Below the pieces are notes generated by a model, which searched no databases, was not told the origin of the DNA, and saw nothing but the letters and a program-made list of their open reading frames with translations. A DNA stretch of 64,000 bases. Origin: Bryoerythrophyllum caledonicum. Lineage: Eukaryota > Streptophyta > Bryopsida > Pottiales > Pottiaceae. The first letter of the stretch is position 1, and each line of letters opens with the position of its first letter. Position numbers and translations under genes: made by a program. The DNA is taken from NCBI GenBank assembly GCA_963971425.1, contig OZ020517.1:14448501-14512500 (forward strand). The letters are read 5' to 3'. Shown here piece by piece: positions 23,296 through 33,214 of this stretch.

Positions 23296-24496
23296 ACATA
23301 TGGAATATAAGGAGACCACTAAAATATATGGAATTTTGCAATCTGAAGTCCTAGTGGATTGGGACCACTCCACAATGTGCCTATGGCTATGTCGTAACCA
23401 AGGCTTTTTTTTTGGCAACACTCTAATAGATTTGCTTTGCTACCAGACATGGGTTGGGTAAAATTTTGGAAGGAAGATATGTCACTGGCCGAAAGGGAAT
23501 CTCGCAAACGGAAAAAAGCGTTGGTTGTAACAATGTGGTGGTATAGAATAGAGTTAGTCACTTTGAACTTGCTAACGTGCTGATTAGCGAAGTTGTTTTG
23601 TGTGAATTTTCGTTGTTTTGTTACACGAACGATATCCCTGCGAATTGATATACATGGATTGTAAAAAATTAAACATCAATATCGCCTCATATCGGCAGGT
23701 ACAAATACGACCTGAGCCTCAACCTGCGCAAAAAGACGTGCCTTGAGCCGAGGTGGGACCAGTGATACGAAGTGAAGTGTGTTGACTGGAGCATGATCTG
23801 ATTGAGAGGAGTTCTGAGGAAGACAGAGTGGCGCGGAGTGGAGCACCTACGGCGCCAAAGGTTGTCCACTTCAAGATTGGCAACTCATAGGGTTGTCACC
23901 AATCTTGCCCCCCCCAAATTCACTCCAATAGCTGTTTTAGCGCAATGTTCCTCGCATTGCTCGGAGCCTCCGACTCTTCTCACTGCTCGCACCTCAGTCC
24001 TCCAGGGCCCAGCCGCCCAGGCCTTGTCACCTTGCTTGATCGGCGTCTAGTAAATCGTTGAAGACCTTCAACCTTGTGACCTTGCTTGATTCGAACTAGT
24101 TCGACAGAGTTTTTTTTGGTTTCTGGAGCCGCGAGTGTCTGCGACTCAGCGTGAAGCACTCTGCAACTTCGCTGGCGGCATGGCAGAAATTGGACCTTGG
24201 TGTTCATTCAATAATGAATTGGCGCAGACTCGCAGTCTGCAAGACATTGGAAGAGGTACACGGGTCGCGACTCGCCTTTAAATTCACAGCCGATCTCCGT
24301 CTCAGTCATTCTCTTCTTCGCTTTGGGTTTAGGGTTTTTTTGTGAACTCTAAGTCCGGTCTTTAGGAGTAATTCGATGTCTCCATCGCTTGCCGAGGTGG
24401 GAGCGATGGCTTCTTAAGTCAGGTTTCGAGGGAAGAAACATGTGCAGGGCTCGCTCCCCACGTCGTACCATGAGAAGGTTTTAGAATCTAGGAGGG
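23296..24496. other. Spacer upstream of hAT remnant
   Basis: I see no convincing gene. A near-duplicate word, CCTTGT(C/G)ACCTTGCTTGAT, occurs at about 24023 and 24073. The 5' end of the hAT element must lie here, but I could not identify its terminal inverted repeat or an 8-bp target duplication. Confidence 0.4.
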
Positions 24497-27185
24497 GTGT
24501 TTGCTTCAACGAGGTCGTGTCAATCTGGCACAAACAAGTCGTTGCATGGTTTGTCTCTTGAGTCTGATAGCCTGATGCGCCTTGCTGAGATTGTTTCGTC
24601 TGAGGGTATTTCTGGAGATTTGAGACAGGAAGGGAGTGACGGAAGCATTGCCTTCAAGCCCTGCAAGGTGGTCTACCTCTCAGACTCACAGCCAATGCCG
24701 ACGAGGTCCGAGGTTCGGAAGAAGGTTGCCTGTCATCTCCTGTTTTCTGACTTGAGTTTGTTGTCCTCTGATTCGGAGGTTAAGGGTGAGAGCTCCTCTC
24801 AAGGGGGCTCCAGAGGCTATGTTCGAAAGTTCCAACCCTCTTGGACAGTCTCCTTTCTTTGGGCCGAGCCTGTCTACGACGATGCCGGAGTTGCGCACAT
24901 GGTGAAGTGTACAATTTGTACAAGGATTGAGAAGCGCGTTACAACGATTTGCATGAAGAAGGACAATCTCAACAAACAGGTTGGCTAGAAGTGTGCAATC
25001 CAAAGTATGCCAAAGGAGGGAGTCATGAAAGAAGAGTGGACCGTGACCGCCATAACAAGCAGTTCAAGAACAAGAGGTTGTTTGTGGCCTTGGGGCGTGA
25101 CACTGTTATCAACATCCTCCAAAAGGACAATCCAACAGCCGAGCACATAAAACTTGAGCAATTCGCACTGATTTTCTGGCTCTTGAGTAATGGCCGACCG
25201 TTGAGGGACTATCATGTTGCTCTGGAGCTCTTCAATTTCGTGAATGTTTCTTGTTCCAAGAAGCATTGGGGCTTGACATTGGCGTGGGGCATGGCAGAGG
25301 CGCTGCATCATGTCTTCCGCATGAAAGTGAAGTCCCTCTTATTTGCTGCTCGTTTCATTGCAATGTCAGCCGATGGAGTTACTTCTATTGATAATGCTTC
25401 CTGGATCTCTATTCATGCGTATGTAGTTGTGGACAATGTGAGAGTGCCCTTACAGTTGGCATTGGAGAGAGTTGTTGCCATCGGCAGGGCTGGAAGCGAC
25501 CACATTATGAAGGTCGTCATGGCAACCCTTTTAGGGCCTGGTGGTCTTACGCACGATCAAGTCATGGAGAGGCTGGTCTTGTTTGGCGCTGACGGACACA
25601 GTGTATTCCAAGGCTGTAGAAACAGTGTTACAATTCAGATTAGAGACAAATGTGCCCCGCACCTGATAGGTGTTCATTGCATAGCTCATCGGACGAACTT
25701 GGTTGTCCAAGCCATGTCCGGTACTTACCTTGTAGCCCGTACCGAAGTCCTCATAAAGAAAGGCTACGAGTATTTCTCGAAGAGTTCTAAGAGGCATTTG
25801 GAGTTCACAAAACTAGCTAACATTATGGAAACAAAGGGGAGGAAGATCTTGAAGCATGTCAAAACCCACTAGTTGAGCTTGCTTCTACCCTCTCAGCGTG
25901 TACTTAGTGAATACCGCACCTTGGTTATGAAGATGGAGTTAGATGATTCGAAGGACACTAACTCCACAAATCTGTTGGCTTCTCTCACGGACATTGAGAC
26001 CATGCTCGGGCTAGCATGCATGATTCCGCTCATGGAGGTCATTGACTACATGATGCAGTTCATGCAAGCGAAGGATGTATATGTGTGTGATTTCGTAGCC
26101 GCCCTTAGAGAGTGCCAATTGCAAATTGGCACAATGTTCTTGGATCCGGAATCGGCCTTCAAGTCATACCATTTTGTTTTGTCGCACGGGCTGGAGGAGA
26201 CATGCTCTCCAGCCATTCGTCTAAAGTGGGTCAGTGACCTAAACGAGAACGACGTAGAGCACCTTGCCTTCACAGGCTCAGAGGTCTCAAACAACGTCTG
26301 GCTTTACGAAACTAATTATGTGACTTGTGCCAAAACTATGGTTACTCGACAGGTATGGGCCGCTGCCATTGCGAGGACAAAAGACGCAGTCACGGGTAAG
26401 CCAATATTCTAAAACAAATTGCATTCCATGTTATAGATAGTTTTGGAGCTGCATTGTTCTCACTCGTTGTTGTCTCTCGTCAAGTGGCATTGTTCTCACG
26501 CCTTGTTTGCACTCGTTGTTGTCACTCGTTGCATTGTTTTCAGTCGTCCTGACTTCACTCTTTGTTGTATTTCGTAGGTGCTGCCTGCTCTATTGCTGCG
26601 GAGCTGCATTTTCGATTCCCTTCGCAGCCGATCATGGATGCTTTGGGAATAGTGTTCCCGTAGTTTTGGAGAAATGAGCATGCAGATGAGTCTTTTTTCA
26701 AGCACCTTGCAGTGCTGAGGCAACAATTCTGCCAGGCAAAGAGCATTACGGGATGGCCGGACCGAAGTGATGTTAGTACCGCAGGGCTCCTATCTGCCTA
26801 CGTCCTTGATGCTTAGAGCGCCATGTTTCGTTTGGCGATGAAGGCAAATTGGTCCACTACCATGACTCGGCCCATCACCATCAATCCATTGACGAGAACA
26901 TGGCAGCAACTTGGGGCAAATAGCATCTTGCTAGCAGGCTTTCCCGAGTACTTCAAACTTGCTGATATTGCCACTTTGCTTGTTCTTGGCAGCGTGGAAG
27001 ATGAGCGAATGTTTTCTACATTTGGCTTTGTGAAAAGTAAAGTTCGAAATAAACTAACAGATCACATGGCTTTGTGTGTACAAATGCACACGCAGAAGTT
27101 TTGGAGTTTGGATAGTTTCCCCTTCAATGGCGCCATAGCAAAGTGGATGGCTATCAAGCCAAAATATGTTGTAGATGGGCAATAA
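24497..27185 (+). pseudogene. hAT-family transposase, broken (ZNF862-like type)
   Basis: Pieces in order: 24497-24988 with a CTICT cysteine pair in a possible BED-like finger; 24960-26412 with the RNase H-like core (FIAMSADGVTSID, LVLFGADGHSVFQG, LIGVHCIAHRTNLVVQA, LANIMETKGRKILKHVKT); and 26580-27185 ending in the dimerisation domain (LGSVEDERMFSTFGFVKSKV, RNKLTDH). Damage: a frameshift near 24985, TAG at 25870 where relatives have Trp after VKTR, and more stops at about 26660 and 26815. A TTGTTGTC-type short repeat lies at 26450-26570, possibly in an intron. It is a dead autonomous element of plant/algal type. Confidence 0.85.
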
Positions 27186-27783
27186 GTTTTAGGCTGGTTT
27201 CGACTCGGGCGTGGTGTTTCCCCAACATTAGTGAAGTTCACTGCCATTGGGTCTGAACTCGCCCTTGTTTCCATACTGGCAGTAATTTCGTGTCTCTTGA
27301 CATGAATAACAGCCACCAATATGTTATATTAATGGCAATGAATCTAAATTGTTTGTTTTGTAGTCTCTTGTTTATGTATGTTTTGATCACATATTGACTA
27401 GGGCGTCGAAGTGTATGTTTGTCATGTGCAGGTTATTGAGGTTTCTGGGGTGTGAGCTAAAGAATAAGCAAAGTCTTCGTTCCGCAAGTAAAGTAATTAG
27501 CAAAATTCAATACAGTAATTAGCCGTTTGATAGCTTGATACAGTGGAAAGATTATGCAAAGTAGCGTGTTGTAGCTACCTTGAAACTCCCCCTTGAGTAA
27601 ATTTTTTTTAATACAAGACTACAGTTTTAGCTGCAATTCTCAGGCTACGAATGTTTGGAAAAAGTGGCCAAATTTTTTTTCGCCTGCGGCGCACCATTCG
27701 GCACATCTTAATCGTTCAACTTAAACTTCTGTACGGAGCAAAAGAAAAATACTAGTGCTGATTATATAATTTCTAACCTCTTA
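27186..27783. other. Spacer, no gene
   Basis: AT-rich sequence downstream of the hAT dimerisation domain. It should contain the hAT 3' terminus, but none is recognisable. Confidence 0.35.
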
Positions 27784-28396
27784 GGGGCGGTTTACACTAC
27801 GGACCAAGAACTTGTCCCATGACCCTCTAAAATCTGTGATTGGCTCCACCAACTCGTCCCGGGATGACTTGGGCTTACACTACAAGGAAAAAAGAAAAGT
27901 GACCAAAGGAGTTGAGGTCGTCAAAAGGCATAGAAATAGGCTTCATGGATAATGTTGAAGGGTCCCCCGGATTTTGCGGTGAGAGAGGCAAAAAGGGTTC
28001 TCTCATTGCTGAAACGAGTAGACCATGCACGTGAAATGTCATTTTATTATTTTAAAATTGATTTAAAATTTTTGATTTGTTTTTTGGGAGGGGCCCAACG
28101 TCACTGTCGATAAATGGCCGCCACCCTTTTTGTCTTTTTGGCTTGTTTTATTTTCTTTGTTATTTTAGGCAATATTGCCCTTTTTAGACATTCATTAGAA
28201 AATTCAGCACACCGACTTTTGAGTACATGGTCATTCCTCCCGGTCCAAGTTCGGTTTACACTTATTGAGAGGCCCAAGGGCTTTGAAAATGACATTTTTC
28301 TGAAGTGTGACCATGGAAGTGTGACCATGAAGTGTGACTATGGAATTAATCCATTTTCCTTGGTCACAGCTCTTGGTCTATAGTGTAAACTGCCCC
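27784..28396. mobile_element. Harbinger-like MITE, 613 bp
   Basis: Terminal inverted repeats of about 30 bp: GGGGCGGTTTACACTACGGA at the left and, at the right, the complement of GGGGCAGTTTACACTATAGA. Both ends are flanked by TTA (27781-27783 and 28397-28399), the 3-bp TWA-type target duplication typical of PIF/Harbinger. The internal sequence has no transposase. Confidence 0.85.
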
Positions 28397-28669
28397 TTAT
28401 TCTACTTCTGACAAGACTTTTACAGGTGACTCCAACAAAGAATTACTTTTGAACATTTCAGAGAAGTTAAGAGCACCAATTCCCCAGACAATGGCCAAAT
28501 CCACTGAAAACAGAAATGATTAGCTTTTTCCTTGCCATGATTGACCATAATAAGAAGAGTCTCATTGATGATTCATGTATCTTCCAAAATGTAGAGGTTC
28601 ATGAATTCTTGCCAAAACACTATGCAGTGTCATGTGAGGATTCTTTTCACATCCGCCATATTAGAGTAT

Positions 28670-28865
28670 TTTGAACCCCTAGAGGACCAAGTGGCCATTC
28701 GGGCTGCAAAAAAAATCTTTTTTGTTGCAAATATTTGTCAATCCGTATGGTCAAAATTTACCATATAAATTTAGAAGAAGATCCAATTGTCACATTCTCG
28801 AAAGGTTCATTTTGACAAGTGATTAATAATGGAGTAGAGATTGCCATGGTCTTTCAAGGGTTAAA
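28670..28865 (-). mobile_element. MITE family B, copy 2
   Basis: Reverse-complement relative of 22593-22803. On the minus strand it starts TTAACCCTTGAAAGACCATG and ends near GGTCCTCTAGGGGTTCAA. The interior GAGAATGTGACAATTGGATC and TTCTTCTAAA words are shared. Non-coding. Confidence 0.75.
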
Positions 28866-28885
28866 GTGAAAGGGGTCACCTTGCA

Positions 28886-29132
28886 GGCGTGGACAGGATG
28901 TCCCCCAAGCTCGGACTTACCCGAGGTGGGCCCCCATCTTAATTGCATGGGCTCATTTTTCTGGCCCTCCCATTTTGGGGGGGGTTAGAGGCTTTTTTGG
29001 CATTTTAGTCTGGAGGTCTCCCCTAGCTAAATTTTGGGCCCCATTCAGAAACAAAATAGGGGCCAGGTTTTGGCCCTACCACCTCTTCCCCCACCCGGTA
29101 AGTCCGAGCGTGGGGGATGTCCTGTCAAATCG
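28886..29132. mobile_element. Mutator-like MITE 1, 247 bp
   Basis: Imperfect terminal inverted repeats carry GACAGGA(C/-)(A/T)(T/G)CCCCCA and GCTCGGACTTACC at the left, with complements at the right. The element is flanked by a perfect 9-bp duplication, CACCTTGCA (28877-28885 and 29133-29141), the size typical of Mutator-like elements. Its interior resembles the neighbouring element at 29202-29466 (TTGCATGGG, CATTTTGGGGGGG, AAAATAGGGGC). Confidence 0.85.
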
Positions 29133-29201
29133 CACCTTGCATGTCACCTCCTACCTTATGGTCTTCTATTAGTAACTTTGTCACATGACGTGGCGTCGAG
29201 G

Positions 29202-29466
29202 CCCACGGCGAATTGACCCCCTCGTTGGTACTTACCCGTCTTTATTGCATGGGGTCAATTTTGGGCCCTCTTATTTTGGGGGGTCGAGATGGCTTTTTTT
29301 GGATTTTTTGGACAAATTTGGGGCCTACCACCATTGCTTGCTCCGGAAGTTCCTCCCTTGTTGTAATTAGGGCCCCATCCAAAATCAAAATAGGGGCGAG
29401 GTTTGGCCCCACCACCTCGTGGCCCCCTCGGGTAAGTATGAACGAGGGGGTCAATTCGCCCTGGGC
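29202..29466. mobile_element. Mutator-like MITE 2, 265 bp
   Basis: A 24-bp terminal inverted repeat with a single mismatch: GCCCACGGCGAATTGACCCC at the left, and GCCCAGGGCGAATTGACCCC when the right end is read on the minus strand. It is flanked by the 10-bp duplication GGCGTCGAGG (29192-29201 and 29467-29476). Internal relatedness to the element 60 bp upstream shows they belong to one family inserted side by side. Confidence 0.9.
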
Positions 29467-29476
29467 GGCGTCGAGG

Positions 29477-30308
29477 GCTTCTATGTATCGTAGTTTTAGT
29501 GTAGAGTAGTTTGTTGCTAATCTACAAGTGTTTAGGGATGAACGGCGGCACACCACATTCATATGTGGATGATTTCATCCACTTAGGGTTGTATGCGTGT
29601 GCATATAGCGCCGCACATGTCCTTGACTTGACGTCTTTGTCAAGTCAAGCTTTGTGAGTGAGTTAGAGAGTGTTAGTGATTACCTTTGCTTGTAAGTGAT
29701 TGTTTGTCATTAGTAAAGGCTCCGCATTCTCCTATACTATTTGCACTCGTTGATTTTGCCTTCGTGGAGTGCGAGACGCTTGACTATGTGAGGGATTTCA
29801 TACTTGTTCTCTTGAGAATATATTACGTATACTTGTTTTAGTGTATGTTTTTCGTTAGGACTCTCGATCTGTTGTGGTTATTGATCTTACTTTACACGAC
29901 AAATTGGATTACATGGACAAAGTGCCTTGGATGAGGAAATGTGTGGGGAACTATTGGTCAACTCAATGAAAACTTAGGGCCCAAGAGCTTTGATTGCCAT
30001 GCATTTCATTTGTGTTAAAAAAAGAATAACACGGAATTCCTCATGATGACCTTGCTATGGTATTGTTGACACATATCCAAAATGAATATGTCATTTTCAC
30101 TTCTAATATTCAACATAGCTTTAGTGTATTTTGAAGTGTCTAAAAAAAAGTTGTAAAGCATGTGTTGATATGACTTTAACAAACAATACTACATCGTTCC
30201 GTGAATATAGTGTAGACTAGACTAGCGTACGCTACGGTCAGTTTCGGCAGGCAAGTGCCGAAGCACATTTTTTTTTTTGGTCACATCTGGTTCGACACAA
30301 TGGATATC
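29477..30308. other. Spacer, no gene
   Basis: No open frame or motif I can support. The sequence is AT-rich and unremarkable. Confidence 0.4.
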
Positions 30309-30396
30309 ACATAGGTACCGCACAGGTGTTGCACAAGTATCACCTAGATCTTGCATGGGTGTCACCTTGGTATTACATAGGTATTGCGTAGCCAAA
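30309..30396. repeat. 11-bp minisatellite, 8 degenerate units
   Basis: Consecutive 11-mers read ACATAGGTACC, GCACAGGTGTT, GCACAAGTATC, ACCTAGATCTT, GCATGGGTGTC, ACCTTGGTATT, ACATAGGTATT, GCGTAGCCAAA. The consensus is about (G/A)C(A/C)(T/C)AGGT(A/G)T(T/C). The register is kept without indels although units differ by up to half their bases. Confidence 0.75.
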
Positions 30397-30681
30397 TCTA
30401 TTGAAATTTCCAAAATTTTGGACAAGTCCCCATTTTGAATTAATTATGTACGAAACTGACAATAGCGTAGGGTATTTGAAATTTCCTACACTAAATGAAA
30501 ATTTACATGCGATTGTTGACTGATACACACTTGCTTGAGAACAAATACCCAATCAGAACTTGGCATGCACATGCTTTGATGGAAATTAGTGTGAGTGATC
30601 TACATCAATAATCCCTCTACACTATATTTAGTGTTTAGTGTAGTAGAAACATGTAATGTTTCTACCATGCCTATGACACCC
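30397..30681. other. Short spacer, no gene
   Basis: I see nothing beyond AT-rich sequence between the minisatellite and the next MITE. Confidence 0.35.
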
Positions 30682-30922
30682 TTTAAACCCTTAAACGTCA
30701 TAAGGTGCCATTGGTGGCCACGGTACTCTACATGTCTAGTGTCGTATTTGAACATGGTAATGTTCAGATATTGAAATGACCTCCAATTGAAAGATGTTAG
30801 TTGAAGAATCATCAATCCAAAGGTGCATGTCTTGCTAAACTTTAATCCATTTGTGGAATCCTACAAAGTAAAATACTTGCCTGTACTGTACATACGGTTC
30901 CCGACTGACGTTTTGGGGTTAA
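30682..30922 (+). mobile_element. MITE family A, copy 3
   Basis: This starts TTTAAACCCTTAAACGTCA and ends TGACGTTTTGGGGTTAA, an imperfect terminal inverted repeat. The left part matches 1718-1805; the middle part (GAAAGATGTTAGTTGAAGAA) matches 21874-22095. It therefore links all four copies into one family. Confidence 0.85.
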
Positions 30923-31389
30923 GGATTAAAATCAACAACCCACATTCAATCCAGGTGAAAGATGCAATTATTCCAGGGCATGCACTGGTTTCAATTTCAA
31001 TAACCAGGTCAAGGCAATTGGATTAAAAAAAACCTTAAGCAAATTAAACACCCCCATGAAGAGTGGAAATAGCCCATATTTAAATAATATTTCAAATAAA
31101 GAGGGCATTGAAACTCACACCAAAATGAATTACCACCAAAATCCCATCGAAAAGAGCACCAAAAAAGCCCCTCAATAAATGAATTCCACCTCCACTTCAT
31201 CCGCGAAAATCTATCTTTTCTACATATAATTTGTGGAATAGTGAAAAGACGGATTTCGGTACCGCCTTCAGGATCCAACTCCGACACTGATCAAATAGCC
31301 GTGATTTTCTATCAGAGCTGTAGATTTTGAAAGACGATTGTACACAGGAGCTAGATGATGCCGTTAAGTGTTGGATTTGGGTGTCGGGT
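30923..31389. other. Spacer, no gene
   Basis: No supportable gene. It precedes the tandem repeat array. Confidence 0.35.
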
Positions 31390-32110
31390 GGAGTCCGGGT
31401 GCTCAAAAGCGTCACAGCTCAGATAACTGCCCATTTCTTAGATTTGAGATGACGTCACTGGTTTTAGGTGAGGTGACGGATTTGGGTTAGAACATTCAGT
31501 TTTCAGTTCCCAGATACGCTCTGTGGGAGCGTTGTTCCCGGATTAGCTCCCCGCGTTTTATTTTCCCCGGGAATTACAGGGAACGACGAGAACACAGACC
31601 AAGAACGAGTTCCCACATATGGTTACCAAGTTCTTCTTTTCATCGGGTGCATAAAAGCGTCACGGTTCAGATTACCGTTGAGAAATCCAAATCCGTAGAT
31701 TTGATATCCTTCAGATGACGTCATGAAGCAGATGGAACTGGTTTTATGGGTGGTGACGGATTTGGGTTCACTTCTTAGTCCCCGGATTCGCTCTATGGGA
31801 GCGTCGTTCTCGACAACGAGCCCCACGTTTCGTTGGCCCTGAGAACGCGTTCCCTGCATGGTTCCCGGCTCCGTAAGGATCAGTTCTGAGATGTTGGGTG
31901 AACTCCGGGTGCCTAAGAACGTCACGGTTCAGATAACCGTTGATAACTACTATTTCGTAGACTGGTGATGCTTTAGATGACTTACCGGGGTAGATCACAC
32001 GGGTTTGAGGCTTTGTGACGGATTTGGGTCACGTTCAGCAGTTCCCAGATACGCTCTGTGGGAGCGTCGTTCTCCTCCCGGGAACCGTAAGAACGCGTGG
32101 CTCCCGGCTT
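31390..32110. repeat. Three tandem ~250-270-bp units
   Basis: Three diverged units share landmarks in order: CCGGGTGC...AA(A/G)(A/C)GCGTCAC(A/G)(G/C)(T/C)TCAG (31411, 31659, 31921), GTGACGGATTTGGGT (about 31470, 31753, 32016), CAGATACGCTCTGTGGGAGC (31510, ~31783 variant, 32045), and CCCGG...GAACGCG. Spacing is 248-272 bp. They contain DNA words resembling gene sequence but no continuous frame. Satellite-like, of unknown origin. Confidence 0.8.
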
Positions 32111-33214
32111 CGTCTCTCCCGAAAGATCGGCCAAACTAAGCTTGGGTTTATTGTTTTTGGCTAAGCGAGAAACGCGAGGGCGTTGATTTGCAGTGACGTA
32201 CCGCCATAGCCATGTGCTCGGAGCGGCTTATTAGGTCGCTGCGCCACCTCCGCTTGACCCCGGAATCCGCAACCTCATCCTGTGCTCGCTCTCTTCTTTT
32301 TTGGCGCAGACCAAACAGAGTTTGATTGCGAGAAGGAACGAGCAAAATACGAACCTCGCCAGAGCCGGCAACCTCATCCTCTTCTCGTCGGGCAACATCT
32401 GGATACCAGTTTCCACTCGGCAGAATATTCACTGAGCTTCCCGATGCGGATGTTGAAACAGTGTTCAGGAGTGGATTGTTTCAAATGCAGGTGATTAGAG
32501 AATCGGTAATGGTGGAGGTGGAAAGTTAGGAGAGTCATGATGGTGCGATGGTGGAGGGCCACGGCTGTCGGGGGTTGAGGGAGGTAGGCAACTTTTTTCA
32601 CTCTCTCGGCGCCAGGACGTGATCATGTCGGCTGTCGTCGCATCGATGTAGTCAATGATGAGGTTGTCACTTGAGGAGCGTTGCAGACATGATTTTGAGG
32701 CGATGATGCTCGGAGGCGGAGAGTTTTAAGAGGCGTTTCTGAGAGGCTTCTGTGGCGAATGCAGGCGCTGACACTGGTGTCGGATCTGTGTGCAGTTGGA
32801 GGGGCGGGAGGAAGTGAGGAGCGGATTCTCCGCGTTAGCGATACAGCAGTGTCGTTGTTGGAGGAGTGAGCGGGAGCGAGCGTCGGATTTTCTGAGGAGT
32901 GTAGAGGAGCGATGTTATTGACGGAGGAGTGAGGACGAGTGAGCGTTGGATTTTGGAGTGGAGGAGGAGCGAGTGTGCCTTTTTGAATGGAGGAGTGAGC
33001 ATTGGATTTCAGAGTGTGTCTGTGAAGGGAGGTTCAAGACAGGTCGGTGGCGTTGGTGAAGGACTGTGGAGGAGCGAGCATTGGATCTCGAAGCGAGTTG
33101 CGAGTGATCGCCATGTTCTCGGTGGAGGAGTGAGCATTGGATTTCAGAACGTGTCTCCGTCTGTTCCAGATAGGGCAGTGTTGTTGCCAAGAGAAGCCAA
33201 GCTGCAGAGCTGCG
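32111..33214. other. 5' region of the SMI1/KNR4 gene with purine-rich repeats
   Basis: No separate gene found. From about 32870 to 33150 the words GGAGGAGTGAGC(A/G)TTGGATTT and GAGGAGCGAG recur four or five times with irregular spacing, a degenerate G/A-rich repeat. This may be 5' untranslated or promoter sequence of the downstream gene. Confidence 0.4.
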
